64,000 nucleotides of DNA from Halococcus salifodinae DSM 8989 (GCF_000336935.1 NZ_AOME01000054.1:142731-206730), one strand, 5' to 3'. Numbered from the stretch's first letter, positions 49,639-59,020 are shown. The notes: generated by a model not told the origin, from the letters alone. Made by a program: numbers and translations.

Positions 49639-51354
49639 ATGAACGACGAACTCCGCGAGCGGATCGAACACGAAGCCGAGAAGCACGCCCTGCTCAATGC
49701 GGTCAAACACGGGAGCGAAGCCGATGTCGGGGCGGTCGTCGGGCCCCTAATGGGCGAGAATCCGGAGTTCAGGGAACACGGTGACGAGGTACCGGGCGTC
49801 GTCGCCCCGGTCGTCGAACGGGTGAACGAACTCGACACCGAGGGCCGCGAGAAGCGCCTCGACGTCGTCGCCCCGGATCTGCTCGCCGAACTCGAAAGCG
49901 AGGACGAGGCCGACGACCACGCACTACCGGACCTGCCGAACGTCGACGAGGACATGGACGTTCGGATGCGCCTCGCACCCAACCCCAACGGCCCGTGGCA
50001 CATCGGCCACGCGCGCATGCCCGCCGTCGTCGGTCGGTACAAGGAACGCTACGACGGCTGGATGCTCTGCCGGTTCGACGACACCGATCCCGAGACCAAG
50101 CGCCCCGATCTCGAAGCCTACGACGCGATCCTCGACGCGATCGAGTATCTGGGATTCGAGCCCGACGAGGTGGTGCGCGCCTCCGACCGGATGGAGACGT
50201 ACTACGAACACGCGCGCGCGCTGATCGACCACGGCGGCGCGTACACCTGCTCGTGTCCCGCCGAGGAGTTCTCCGACCTGAAGAACGACGGCGAGGCGTG
50301 TCCGCACCGCGACAAAGATCCCGAGACGACCCGCGAAGAGTTCGAAGCGATGGTCGACGGCGAATACTCGGCGGGCGAGATGGTGCTCCGTGTCCGGACC
50401 GACATCGAGCACAAGAACCCCGCACTCCGGGACTGGGTCGCCTTCCGGATGATCGACACACCCCACCCCCGCGAGGAAGCCAGCGAGTACCGGTGCTGGC
50501 CCCTGCTGGACTTCCAGTCGGGGATCGACGACCACCTGTTCGGAATCACCCACGTCATCCGCGGGATCGACCTTCAGGATTCGGCGAAGCGCCAAGGATT
50601 CCTCTACGACTACTTCGACTGGGAGTATCCTGAAGTCACCCACTGGGGTCACGTCCAGCTCGACGCCTACGACATCAAAATGAGTACCTCGACGATCAAG
50701 GAGCACATCGAGGCGGGCGATCTCGACGGCTGGGACGACCCGCGCGCACCAACCATCGCGAGCCTCCGACGACGCGGGATTCGCGGCGGAGCCATCACCG
50801 ACGCGATGAGCGAACTCGGAACCTCGACGTCCAATGTGGACCTCGCGATGAGTTCGATCTACGCTGCGAACCGCGACCGCATCGACGACGAAACCGACCG
50901 TGCCTTTCTCGTCCGGGACGGCGTCGCAAAGACCGTCATCGGCGGTCCCGAAACCGGCACTCCCCCTGTGCATCCGAACCACGAGGACCGTGGCGTCCGC
51001 GAGATTCCGGCCGAGGGTGGGGTACTCGTCGAGCCCGACGACGTGCCGCCGAACGGAAAGCGGGTCTGGCTCAAAGGCTACGGCCCCGTGCGCCACACCC
51101 GCGATGCCTTCGAGTTCACCGGCGAGGGGATCGAGATCGTCCGAGAGGAGGACGTTCCGGTGGTTCACTGGGTCCCGGCCGAGGACAACCGCCCGCTCCG
51201 CCTGCGGACGCCCGACGGCGATGTCGAAGGACATGCAGAACCCGGGATCGACGACTACGCGTCCGGCGAGATGGTCCAGTTCGAACGAATCGGCTTCGCA
51301 CGGATCGACGCCCACGCCGACGGTCGGACGGTCGCGTACTTCGCGCATCCGTAG
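49639..51354 (+). CDS. gltX: glutamyl-tRNA synthetase (archaeal type)
   Basis: 571-aa class Ib synthetase of the archaeal/eukaryal type, probably non-discriminating, which charges tRNA-Glu and, for the amidotransferase pathway, tRNA-Gln. The HIGH motif is residues 121-124 in LAPNPNGPWHIGHARMPAV. The KMSKS equivalent is IKMSTSTIKEHI (about 353-357). It has an N-terminal helical extension of about 100 residues, a Cys-rich insert (YTCSCPAEEFSDLKNDGEACPHR, possible zinc site), and a C-terminal beta-barrel anticodon domain. The ATG at 49639 is favoured over one at 49627. Independent housekeeping gene. Confidence 0.96.
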   Translation: MNDELRERIEHEAEKHALLNAVKHGSEADVGAVVGPLMGENPEFREHGDEVPGVVAPVVERVNELDTEGREKRLDVVAPDLLAELESEDEADDHALPDLPNVDEDMDVRMRLAPNPNGPWHIGHARMPAVVGRYKERYDGWMLCRFDDTDPETKRPDLEAYDAILDAIEYLGFEPDEVVRASDRMETYYEHARALIDHGGAYTCSCPAEEFSDLKNDGEACPHRDKDPETTREEFEAMVDGEYSAGEMVLRVRTDIEHKNPALRDWVAFRMIDTPHPREEASEYRCWPLLDFQSGIDDHLFGITHVIRGIDLQDSAKRQGFLYDYFDWEYPEVTHWGHVQLDAYDIKMSTSTIKEHIEAGDLDGWDDPRAPTIASLRRRGIRGGAITDAMSELGTSTSNVDLAMSSIYAANRDRIDDETDRAFLVRDGVAKTVIGGPETGTPPVHPNHEDRGVREIPAEGGVLVEPDDVPPNGKRVWLKGYGPVRHTRDAFEFTGEGIEIVREEDVPVVHWVPAEDNRPLRLRTPDGDVEGHAEPGIDDYASGEMVQFERIGFARIDAHADGRTVAYFAHP

Positions 51355-51410
51355 AGTTCGATTCGTTGGCCCAACGCTTTTGCCGCCTGCGGCCCCTACG
51401 ACCGGCGATC

Positions 51411-51842
51411 ATGACTGGAGCAGAACTCACGGAGTACGTCGAGGGTATCGTTCACGAGGACACCCAGGTCGGCGAACACGGACTCGACCTGACGGTTGCG
51501 GGGATTCAGGTCGTCGAGAAACCGGGCCGTGTAGACTTCGGCGGCGGTGAACTCGAAGCCGCGACGACCACACCACACGAAACCACGCAGCGAAATCCCG
51601 ACGACGACTACGAGTGGTGGGAGCTCGACGCGGGCCAGTACCTCGTCCGATTCAACGAATGGGTGGACGCCAACGAACCGCTCGTGTGCCAGACGCGCGA
51701 GGCGGTCCGGGATCGGGGCGCGTTCCACCCCACGCTGTTCGTCCGGGAGCTCGAACGCGCTCCGCTGTCGGTTCCGACGGGTGGTATCCGACTCAAGGAA
51801 AACGCGCGGGTGTCGACGCTGTTTTGCTTCCCCCGTTCGTAG
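51411..51842 (+). CDS. dCTP deaminase / dUTPase family protein
   Basis: 143-aa protein of the trimeric dUTPase/dCTP deaminase fold. The segment EDTQVGEHGLDLTVAGIQVVEKPG corresponds to the metal- and nucleotide-contacting motif region, and YLVRFNEWVDAN, FVRELERAPLSVPTGGIRLKENARV to later strands. Haloarchaeal relatives are annotated as dUTP nucleotidohydrolases or dCTP deaminases; key residues for either activity cannot be verified by eye. It is shorter than typical dCTP deaminase (about 190 aa), so activity is uncertain. The ATG at 51411 begins the conserved MTGAELTEYV stretch. Confidence 0.72.
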   Translation: MTGAELTEYVEGIVHEDTQVGEHGLDLTVAGIQVVEKPGRVDFGGGELEAATTTPHETTQRNPDDDYEWWELDAGQYLVRFNEWVDANEPLVCQTREAVRDRGAFHPTLFVRELERAPLSVPTGGIRLKENARVSTLFCFPRS

Positions 51843-51952
51843 CGAGTTCCAAGCCGACCCGGAATCGCGGACGGTGATCGATCGTCACCCGCACGTCGAT
51901 CCCGTCGACGGGCGATCGCTCGGTCCAAAGCTTAAGTAGACTCCTGTCGTGA

Positions 51953-52294
<342 letters not shown>

Positions 52295-52412
52295 GGGGCA
52301 ATCGTTCCCGGCGGACCGACGACGAGTACCGGCAAGAATCTACGACAGACCAACACGGTAATAGTCGGCGAGAGGCTATGCCAGAGAGAGCCACCCGGGA
52401 GTATCCATACCA

Positions 52413-53285
52413 ATGCACTCAGTCGTTCTGACGAAAGGCGTACCGGATTTCCGCGAGGGACAGGTCGCGTTCGACGAGGACGGACATCTCGAACGTGGAA
52501 ACACTCCGACAGTGATGAACCCCAACGACAAGCACGCGCTGCGGACCGCCCTCCAGACCAAGGTCCGTCACGGGGGCCAACTCAGCGTGATGAGCATGGG
52601 GCCGCCTGGCTACGGCGACGTGCTCCGGGAGGCGATGGAAATGGTCTATGCCGACGACCTCTACCTCCTCTCGGACCGCGAGCTCGCCGCCTCTGACACG
52701 TGGGCGACCGCGATCACGCTCGCGACCGGGTTGCAGAAACTCGACGAGCAGCCCGATCTGGTGTTCGCGGGGTTCAAAACCGCCGACGGCGAGACCGGCC
52801 ACACCGGCCCGCAAGCGTGCTGGTGTCTCGACTGGCCGATCATCACGCACGTCGTCGCGCTCGATGTCGACGAGGACGACAATACTGTTCGAGCGAAACG
52901 TCTCGTCGAGGGCGACATCGAAGAGATCGAAACCGTCGAGGCCCCGATGCCCGCGTTCATCGTCGCCGATCCCGAGTTCGAGCCCACCTACCGCAAGGCC
53001 TCGCATCGACTCACGCTCAAGGACCTCCAGGCGGAGACCGAAGCGCGTGCGGAAGACCACGAGGAGCACCTGACGACGTGGGATCACGCGGACCTGAATC
53101 TCGACCCGGACTACATCGGCCTCGACGGGTCGCCAACTATCGTTTCGTCCGTGGACCCGATCCCGAAAGCGCCAGCAGAACGCGAGGCCACGATGGTCGA
53201 TCCCGACGACGGAGAGGGAATGAGCGAGGTGCTTGAGGCGATGGAACCGTTCGCCGACGGGCGATCGGAGGCGGCGGGTGACTGA
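52413..53285 (+). CDS. etfB: electron transfer flavoprotein, beta subunit
   Basis: 290-aa EtfB/FixA that binds AMP or a second flavin and pairs with EtfA. The N-terminus MHSVVLTKGVPDFREGQVAFDEDGHLERGNTPTVMNPNDKHAL is typical, as is the nucleotide-region VMSMGPPGYGDVLREAMEMVYADDLYLLSDRELAASDTWATAITLATGL. The signature IETVEAPMPAFIVAD (about residues 170-185) contains the P-A conserved turn. It heads a tight etfB-etfA-fixCX operon; etfA starts 3 nt after its stop. Length matches the FixA branch (about 280-290 aa). Confidence 0.94.
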   Translation: MHSVVLTKGVPDFREGQVAFDEDGHLERGNTPTVMNPNDKHALRTALQTKVRHGGQLSVMSMGPPGYGDVLREAMEMVYADDLYLLSDRELAASDTWATAITLATGLQKLDEQPDLVFAGFKTADGETGHTGPQACWCLDWPIITHVVALDVDEDDNTVRAKRLVEGDIEEIETVEAPMPAFIVADPEFEPTYRKASHRLTLKDLQAETEARAEDHEEHLTTWDHADLNLDPDYIGLDGSPTIVSSVDPIPKAPAEREATMVDPDDGEGMSEVLEAMEPFADGRSEAAGD

Positions 53286-53288
53286 TTC

Positions 53289-55232
53289 ATGAGTGAGACT
53301 ACCGACCCCGGTGAGCACACGGTCGAACAGCTTCAGGACGAACTGGCCGCAATCGACAGCCCCCGCGAACTCGAAGGGATGCTCGACGCCGAGAAGGACG
53401 GCCAGCAGCGAAAGACCGCCCAAGAAGCGATCCGCGCGCGGATGCGCGAGGTCGGGCCCGCCGAGGGCGATGCCGTGGAGGACGGCACCGAGACCGAAGG
53501 CGAGTATCGCGAGTCCGCCGACGAGGTCGAGGGTGACACCGAAGCGGACGGCGAGACGGGTAACGCCGATAATCTCGCGCTCGACCCCGCGGAGTACGAC
53601 ATCGCGGAGTTCGGCCCCGCGATCAAGGGCGTCGAGGATCCCGACGAGCTCGAAGCCATCCTCGCGGCCGAGGAGAGCGGCGGGGACCGCGACAACCTGA
53701 AGACGCTGATCGAGAGCCGGATCGACAAAGTCACCGAGGACGCCGAAGAGGCGGAGGGTGACATCGACCCGAGCGACCTTTCGACCGCGGAGCTCGGCAA
53801 CGCGCTTCAGGGGATCGACGACGAGGAGCGCCTGCGGGAGGTCCTCGATGCCGAGCAGGCCGGCGAGAATCGGAGCGCGGCGACGAACCTCATCCAGAAC
53901 CGGATCGACTCGGTCCAAGAGGAGGAAGCGCCCGAGGAGATCGAGGTCGTGCCGCCCGAGGAGAAACACCCCGATCTCGATCACCCGACGGCGGACAAGC
54001 AGTACGTCAAGGCCATCGAGGACGGTGACTATCGCGACATGTGGGTCTACTGTGAGACCCAGGCGGGCGAACTGATCGACGTCTCGAAGGAGATGCTCGG
54101 GAAAGCCCGCGAGCTGATGGACACCTACAACGACGACTACGAAACCGACGAACGGGTCGTGGCGGTGCTGATCGGCAGCGATGTCGAGAAACACGTCGAA
54201 GACGTGATCGCCTACGGCGCTGACGTGGTGGTCCACCACGAGGACAAGCGGCTGGAACGGTTCCAGCACAAGCCCTACACCGAGCTGTTCTGTGACATGG
54301 CGCGGTGGGGCGGCGATCCGACTGCCGAGAAAGGGCCGGAAGAAGCGGACTGGCGCGAGTACGACGAACCACGCTACACGGTGTTCCCGGCGACTAACAA
54401 CGGACGGGATCTCTCGGCACTGGTCCAGGGTGAACTCGACTCGGGACTCGCCTCGGACTGCTCAGACCTCTACATCGAGGAGTCGATGATCTCGAACCCC
54501 GTGAAGACCGGGCGACCGGGCACGAAAAAGGAGTTCGAGCGGGTGTTGCACATGAAGCGCCCCGACTTCTCCGGGTTCGAGTACTCGACCATCCTCTGTC
54601 TCGACAACCCCACTCGGGAGTTCCATCCCCAGGGCGCGTCAGTGATCCCCGGGAGCTTCGATCTCCCTGAACCCGACCACGACCGCGAGGGCGAAGTGGT
54701 CGACCACGACCTCGATCTGGAGGAGGACTGGCTCCGGGTCTCGGTCACCGACCACGATCAGTTAGACGAGGGCGTGGACCTCACCGGCCACGATGTGGTG
54801 GTGGCAATGGGTCGGGGGATCGGCGACGACCCCACGAAAGGCATGGAGATCGGGATCGACCTCGCCGACGCGTTCGGAGATGCCGGACTCGGCGTCTCAC
54901 GTGGGATCGTGACGGGCTCGTACGAGTTCGCGGGCCACGTCGAGCGCTACACCGCCGAAGAACGCCAGATCGGCGAGACCGGCCAGGTCGTCGAACCCGA
55001 CCTCTACATCGCCGCCGGAATCTCCGGAGCAGTGCAGCACAAGGTCGGAATGGATGAGTCCGAGACGATTATCGCGGTGAACACCGATCCCGACGCGCGC
55101 ATCCGGGACTTCTCGGATTTCTTCGTCGAGGGCGACCTCTTCGAGGTGCTGCCCGAACTCACGGCGGCGCTCGAATCGGGCGAACTAGATATCGGAGCGA
55201 TTGCGGCGGACGGAGGGGAAACCGATGACTGA
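53289..55232 (+). CDS. etfA: electron transfer flavoprotein, alpha subunit with an N-terminal triple-repeat extension
   Basis: 647-aa protein, about twice the usual EtfA length (about 320 aa). The EtfA core begins near residue 238 (YVKAIEDGDYRDMWVYCETQAGELIDVSKEMLGKARELMD), includes AVLIGSDVE, and ends in the FAD-binding domain with VVAMGRGIGDDPTKGMEIG, VSRGIVTGSYEFAGHVERYTAEERQIGETGQVVEPDLYIAAGISGAVQHKVGM, which is the FAD signature. The first about 215 residues are acidic and hold three copies of a roughly 43-residue helical repeat (about 12-55, 106-148, 167-209), unlike anything in standard EtfA. The core functions as the flavin subunit of EtfAB. The extension's role is unknown. Confidence 0.9.
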   Translation: MSETTDPGEHTVEQLQDELAAIDSPRELEGMLDAEKDGQQRKTAQEAIRARMREVGPAEGDAVEDGTETEGEYRESADEVEGDTEADGETGNADNLALDPAEYDIAEFGPAIKGVEDPDELEAILAAEESGGDRDNLKTLIESRIDKVTEDAEEAEGDIDPSDLSTAELGNALQGIDDEERLREVLDAEQAGENRSAATNLIQNRIDSVQEEEAPEEIEVVPPEEKHPDLDHPTADKQYVKAIEDGDYRDMWVYCETQAGELIDVSKEMLGKARELMDTYNDDYETDERVVAVLIGSDVEKHVEDVIAYGADVVVHHEDKRLERFQHKPYTELFCDMARWGGDPTAEKGPEEADWREYDEPRYTVFPATNNGRDLSALVQGELDSGLASDCSDLYIEESMISNPVKTGRPGTKKEFERVLHMKRPDFSGFEYSTILCLDNPTREFHPQGASVIPGSFDLPEPDHDREGEVVDHDLDLEEDWLRVSVTDHDQLDEGVDLTGHDVVVAMGRGIGDDPTKGMEIGIDLADAFGDAGLGVSRGIVTGSYEFAGHVERYTAEERQIGETGQVVEPDLYIAAGISGAVQHKVGMDESETIIAVNTDPDARIRDFSDFFVEGDLFEVLPELTAALESGELDIGAIAADGGETDD

Positions 55233-56898
55233 GGACTACGAGCACTACGAGGCGGTGGTGGTGGGCGCAGGACCAGGCGGCGCGGCGGCGGCCGCGACGC
55301 TCGCGCGCAACGGCGTCGAAACAGTAGTACTGGAACGCGGCGTCGACGCCGGCTCGAAGAACGTGACTGGAGGGTTGATCTACGCCGAGGAATCCGCTCC
55401 GTACACGATCGACGGGATCTTCCCGGGCTTCCGCGAGCACGCGACCGAACGACCAGTAACGGACTACTACATCCACAACATCGCTGGCGAGCAGGTTCGA
55501 ACCTTCGACATCACGGATGGACACGAACAGGACACCGAGTGGGCCGACGCCGTGCTCCGCCGAAAAATGGACTCGTGGATGGCCGAGCAGGTCCACGAGA
55601 TCACCCGCGAGGCCGGCGGCGGGCTCCTGACGGAGGTGAAGGTCGACGGCCTCCTTCGAGAGGACGGTGAGATCGTCGGGGTGACGTGCGAGGAGCTCGA
55701 CCCCATCAAAGCCGATTTCGTCGTCGCTGCGGACGGCGTGAACTCCGAACTCGCGCGCGAGGCGGGGCTGATGGACTGGGAGGAGCCCGAGGAGTGGTTC
55801 CAGGGCGTGAAAGCGGTGGTCGACATGCCCGGCGACGCGATCAACGAGCGGTTCGGGATCGCCGAGGACGAGGGCGAGGCCCACCTGTTCTCGGGCGATC
55901 TCTACGACGGCGTTCGGGGCGGCGGGTTCCTCTACACGAATCAGGACTCGCTGTGCATCGGAAACGTGTTCCACCTCGACAGCATCGTGGAGGAGGAAGC
56001 CGAGGTTCAGGACCTGCTCGACGCACTTCTCACCCATCCGGTGCTCGCACAGTGGCTCGGCGACGACTACGACGAGCGGGAGTATTCAGCGAAGCTCGTC
56101 CCCGACTCGAAGAAGGCCGCGAACCCCTCGCCCCACAAGGGCCGGCTGGTGCTCGTCGGCGACGCGGGTGGCCAGATGCAGGCCCAGGGGCCGATCATCA
56201 AGGGGATGAACCACGCCGTGACTGCGGGCGCGCTGGCGGCGGAGGCGTTCGTAGAAGCACGTTCCCGAGGAAAGCCCGACTCGGCGGGCGAGCGTTACGA
56301 GCGCCGGCTCCACGACGAGGGCGTGATGGCGAAGCTCCGGCCCACCAGATACGAGGTGGCGAGCGCGCTCGGCGAGAACGACACTGCGACTGAACTCGCC
56401 GAACGCGCGCTCGACTCGTCGGTCGGCCGGCTCGGCGTCCGAATGGCCGATCGTGCCGGGCTGCTCGAAAAGGCGTACAGCTCGCCGTATCTCGCAACGA
56501 TGATGCCCGACACGAAGACGCCCTACGTCACGCTGCCTACCATCATCGGCGAGGAACTCGGCGCGAAGGTCGAAGCCGAGTCCACCGTCGAGCTGCCGAG
56601 CCTCGAAGAACGCATCGGCGACCTGACCTACGACACCGACGTGGGCAACCCCCACATCGTGGTCGAGGACAACTCCTTCGAGGCCAGCGGTGCGGCCGTC
56701 ACGGCCTGCCCGGTGAGCGCGATGGACTACGGCGGCGGATGTTACCGCGACGAGACGGTCCAAGCCAATGGCGACGAGAAACGCGTCGTGAGCCTCGATA
56801 CCCAGCCCTGCGTCGAGTGCGGGACCTGCGCCATCGTCGCCGACACCCAGTGGGAACACCCCCGTGGCGGCAAGGGTGTCGAGTTCAGGGAAGGCTGA
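55225..56898 (+). CDS. FixC-FixX fusion: electron-transfer-flavoprotein:quinone oxidoreductase-like FAD protein with C-terminal ferredoxin domain
   Basis: 557-aa flavoprotein. The N-terminal FAD motif AVVVGAGPGGAAAAATLARNGVETVVLERG (residues about 9-40), GSKNVTGGLIYAEE and LVLVGDAGGQMQAQGPIIKGMNHAVTAG are typical of FixC/ETF-QO-type dehydrogenases. From about residue 465 a ferredoxin-like domain follows (VTACPVSAM, GGGC, CVECGTCAIV, WEHPRGGKGVEF), matching FixX. It should pass electrons from EtfAB to menaquinone. The ATG at 55225 overlaps the etfA stop by eight bases. Fusion of FixC with FixX in one chain is the notable feature; elsewhere they are often separate genes. Confidence 0.9.
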   Translation: MTEDYEHYEAVVVGAGPGGAAAAATLARNGVETVVLERGVDAGSKNVTGGLIYAEESAPYTIDGIFPGFREHATERPVTDYYIHNIAGEQVRTFDITDGHEQDTEWADAVLRRKMDSWMAEQVHEITREAGGGLLTEVKVDGLLREDGEIVGVTCEELDPIKADFVVAADGVNSELAREAGLMDWEEPEEWFQGVKAVVDMPGDAINERFGIAEDEGEAHLFSGDLYDGVRGGGFLYTNQDSLCIGNVFHLDSIVEEEAEVQDLLDALLTHPVLAQWLGDDYDEREYSAKLVPDSKKAANPSPHKGRLVLVGDAGGQMQAQGPIIKGMNHAVTAGALAAEAFVEARSRGKPDSAGERYERRLHDEGVMAKLRPTRYEVASALGENDTATELAERALDSSVGRLGVRMADRAGLLEKAYSSPYLATMMPDTKTPYVTLPTIIGEELGAKVEAESTVELPSLEERIGDLTYDTDVGNPHIVVEDNSFEASGAAVTACPVSAMDYGGGCYRDETVQANGDEKRVVSLDTQPCVECGTCAIVADTQWEHPRGGKGVEFREG

Positions 56899-56941
56899 TG
56901 GGACGGTGCTCGGCACTGGCGCGGGCCGATACTCGCCACCG

Positions 56942-57307
56942 ATGACGTCGGGCTACGCCGACCGGATCGCGGGGTTCGTCGAGCAGGCAGAACGCGATCG
57001 TCGGGAGTTCGACCCCCCGTCGGACCCGCCGGACGAGGAGCTCGCGATGACGTTTCTCCGGGAAGGACTCGGCCCACTCGTGGCACTGTATCTCGAAGCA
57101 AGAACCGCCGAGTGGGACGTCGAATTCTCGGCCGCGGAACTCGAACAGTTCCACCGGGCGACGAACGCCTGGCTCGCGCTCTATGCACAGTGTTACGGCG
57201 TCGAGATGGAGCCCGATGTCACGGTTCGGCGCGCGGCCGAACTGCTTCTCGACACCGACAACATCCGGGACACTGCCCAGTTGCTGACACGGATTCCGTC
57301 GCGCTGA
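56942..57307 (+). CDS. hypothetical protein
   Basis: 121-aa acidic, mainly helical protein without signal or membrane segment. I do not recognise a family. Notable stretches are DRIAGFVEQAERDRREFDPPSDPPDEELAMTFLREGLGPLVALYLEARTAEWDVEFSAAELEQFHRATNAWLALYAQCYGVEMEPDVTVRRAAELLLDTDNIRDTAQLLTRIP in pieces, which suggest a compact helical bundle. It is co-directional with the fixCX gene and starts 44 nt after it, so it may be the last gene of the etf operon, and therefore a candidate accessory protein of electron transfer. Confidence 0.68.
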   Translation: MTSGYADRIAGFVEQAERDRREFDPPSDPPDEELAMTFLREGLGPLVALYLEARTAEWDVEFSAAELEQFHRATNAWLALYAQCYGVEMEPDVTVRRAAELLLDTDNIRDTAQLLTRIPSR

Positions 57308-57429
57308 CGGCCCGAAGACGACCCCGACTCCGCTGACTCCGCTGACTCCGACGACACACCGACACCGACGACGATCCGCATCGAAAACCGACACAAATAG
57401 TTAAGTAGCGTGTAGTGGTATCGATTCGC
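57308..57429. promoter_or_regulatory. gap with short tandem repeats and a promoter
   Basis: Contains ACTCCGCTG-ACTCCGCTG-ACTCCGACG, three near-identical 9-base units, then AGTTAAGTAG (about 57401-57410), about 25 nt before the ATG at 57430 and suited as a TATA box. Confidence 0.45.
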
Positions 57430-58173
57430 ATGCAAGTGTCGGAGGCGTTCGAGTTCACCCACGAGGATCGAAAGAGCATCTACCAGTACATCGAGGATGC
57501 CGACGATCCGGTCGAGGCCACCGAGGTCCGGGACGCGCTCGGGCTCGATCCCAGCGGGTTCAGACACCACGTCGCGATCCTGAAACGCGACGGGCTCGTC
57601 CACGAGTTCGCCGGGATGGTCGAGGCGGCGTTCGAGGGCAGCGACGCGGCCGACGAGGAGACGTTCGATCAGGAGGGCGTGGAGTACACCATCCGACCCG
57701 CGATCGAGACCGATCGGTCGGGACTCGTAGGTGTGATCCGCCAGGTCGCCGGCGAGAAGACCTACACCGTCGCGGAGAGCGTCGCGGATGTCGTCGACCA
57801 CGAGGAGGCCCTCGTCCGGGAGAACGAGGTCCGCTCGCGGATGTTCTTCGTCGCTACGGTGGGCGACGAGGTGGTGGGATGGATCCACCTCGACGCTCCC
57901 GAACTCGAAAAGCTCTCGCATACCGCCGAACTCACGCTCGGCGTGTTGGAGGAGTACCAAGACCACGGAATCGGCGGCCGGTTGCTCGATCGCGGTCTCG
58001 GCTGGGCGGAGCAAAACAGCTACGAGAAGATCTACAACTCGATCCCCTCGACCAACGAGGACGCGATCGCGTTCTTCGAGGCTCACGGCGGCGAGGTCGA
58101 GGCCACCCGCGAGGACCACTACAAGATCGGCGAGGAGTACATCGACGAGGTGATGCTGGCGCTACGGCCGTAG
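57430..58173 (+). CDS. fusion of winged-helix domain and GNAT acetyltransferase
   Basis: 247-aa protein. Residues about 1-75 form an ArsR/Lrp-like winged helix (VEATEVRDALGLDPSGFRHHVAILKRDGLVHEF), and about 85-247 a GNAT domain: VEYTIRPAIETDRSGLVGVIRQV, then LGVLEEYQDHGIGGRLLDRGLGWAEQNSYEKIYNSIPSTNEDAIAFFEAHGGEVEATRED, with the Q/R-x-x-G-x-G/A acetyl-CoA loop at DHGIGGRLL. It therefore pairs DNA binding and acetyltransfer in one chain, possibly regulating genes in response to acetyl-CoA or self-modification. The ATG at 57430 is preferred over a GTG at 57415. Confidence 0.85.
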   Translation: MQVSEAFEFTHEDRKSIYQYIEDADDPVEATEVRDALGLDPSGFRHHVAILKRDGLVHEFAGMVEAAFEGSDAADEETFDQEGVEYTIRPAIETDRSGLVGVIRQVAGEKTYTVAESVADVVDHEEALVRENEVRSRMFFVATVGDEVVGWIHLDAPELEKLSHTAELTLGVLEEYQDHGIGGRLLDRGLGWAEQNSYEKIYNSIPSTNEDAIAFFEAHGGEVEATREDHYKIGEEYIDEVMLALRP

Positions 58174-58206
58174 TCGGCCATCCGAATCGATCGAGAGAAA
58201 GGACCG

Positions 58207-58371
58207 TCAGCGCCACTCCTCGACCGCGCCCTCAAGCGGCTCCGCGACGACGCCCTCCTGCTGGACCAGCGCGCGGGCGTGGGCCGTACAGACCTCTCGA
58301 TTCGCGTCCCACGGGACGTGAAGCCGCACCGCCGCCGGTTCCTCGCACTCCGCCTCGGCGCACGTCGTCAT
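58207..58371 (-). CDS. 54-aa zinc-binding miniprotein (C-C-C-H)
   Basis: Short reading frame of 54 codons ending in a TGA at 58207-58209. The protein begins MTTCAEAECEEPAAVRLHVP and includes VCTAHARALVQQEGV. Cys-4, Cys-9, Cys-28 and His-31 could form a zinc site, as in compact haloarchaeal zinc miniproteins. A coding frame is supported by GC3 bias and acidic composition. It lies between the HTH-GNAT gene and DUF456 gene on the reverse strand, 54 nt downstream of the latter. Function is unknown. Confidence 0.6.
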   Translation of the reverse strand: MTTCAEAECEEPAAVRLHVPWDANREVCTAHARALVQQEGVVAEPLEGAVEEWR

Positions 58372-58425
58372 GGGCGACGTACGCGGTGCGTCGTTACAAC
58401 CGTTGTGCCGTGTCCGCCCATCGAC

Positions 58426-58908
58426 TCAGAGGAAGTGGACGAGCAACATCGTCACGAGCATCGTCACGGTCAGGAGCGCTTGGACCACCGTCGAAGCGAG
58501 CATCCCGACGGCGGCATAGATCGCGGTTCGGAGGCTCTGTTCGGGATCTTGATGGCGGTAGAACTCGACGGCGAACACCGTTCCCATGACGCCGACGATG
58601 ACGCCGAGCGGGCCGACGACGAAGAAGAGGACGACGCCGACGATCGCCGCGAGGAGCGTCGTGACCGTCGACGCGCCGCCCGCCGCGGCCGAGACCGCGC
58701 CGGCGAAGTAGTCGGCGATCACACCGACGAGACCCACGAGCACCAAGACGACGAGCAGGATCGGGCCTGGTTCGGCGTACCCGGACTGCCACCAGTAGAG
58801 CAGCACGCCGGCGATCGACAGCAACGCCCCCGGGAGTAGCGGGACGACGCTGCCAGCGACACCGACAACGAGGAGCGCGAGCGCGACGATCGCGAGGAGT
58901 TCGACCAT
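58426..58908 (-). CDS. DUF456 domain membrane protein
   Basis: 160-aa protein with four or five helices. The start MVELLAIVALALLVVGVAGSVVPLLPGALLSIAGVLLYWW is the DUF456 signature, followed by PILLVVLVLVGLVGVIADYFAGAVSAAAGGAS and VGVVLFFVVGPLGVIVGVMGTVFAVEFYRHQDPEQSLRTAIYAAVGMLAST. The family is widespread and of unknown function. It is divergent from the crcB pair, with 178 bp between, and its start is near a second possible promoter. The 54-aa zinc miniprotein follows downstream. Confidence 0.9.
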   Translation of the reverse strand: MVELLAIVALALLVVGVAGSVVPLLPGALLSIAGVLLYWWQSGYAEPGPILLVVLVLVGLVGVIADYFAGAVSAAAGGASTVTTLLAAIVGVVLFFVVGPLGVIVGVMGTVFAVEFYRHQDPEQSLRTAIYAAVGMLASTVVQALLTVTMLVTMLLVHFL

Positions 58909-58989
58909 GCGGGATCGTGGATGGCGTGCAGGTTAGTCACACCGGTGTCGACTCGGCATCGACCGTGGTGCGAACGATTTCGCAGCGTC

Positions 58990-58997
58990 GATATACC
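58990..58997 (+). promoter_or_regulatory. TATA box of the crcB operon
   Basis: GATATACC lies about 24-31 nt upstream of 59021, where the riboswitch aptamer begins. This places the expected transcription start at about 59018-59021, so the mRNA would start at, or a few bases before, the first aptamer helix. Confidence 0.65.
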
Positions 58998-59020
58998 GTC
59001 GCCCCAGAGAGGATGGTATC

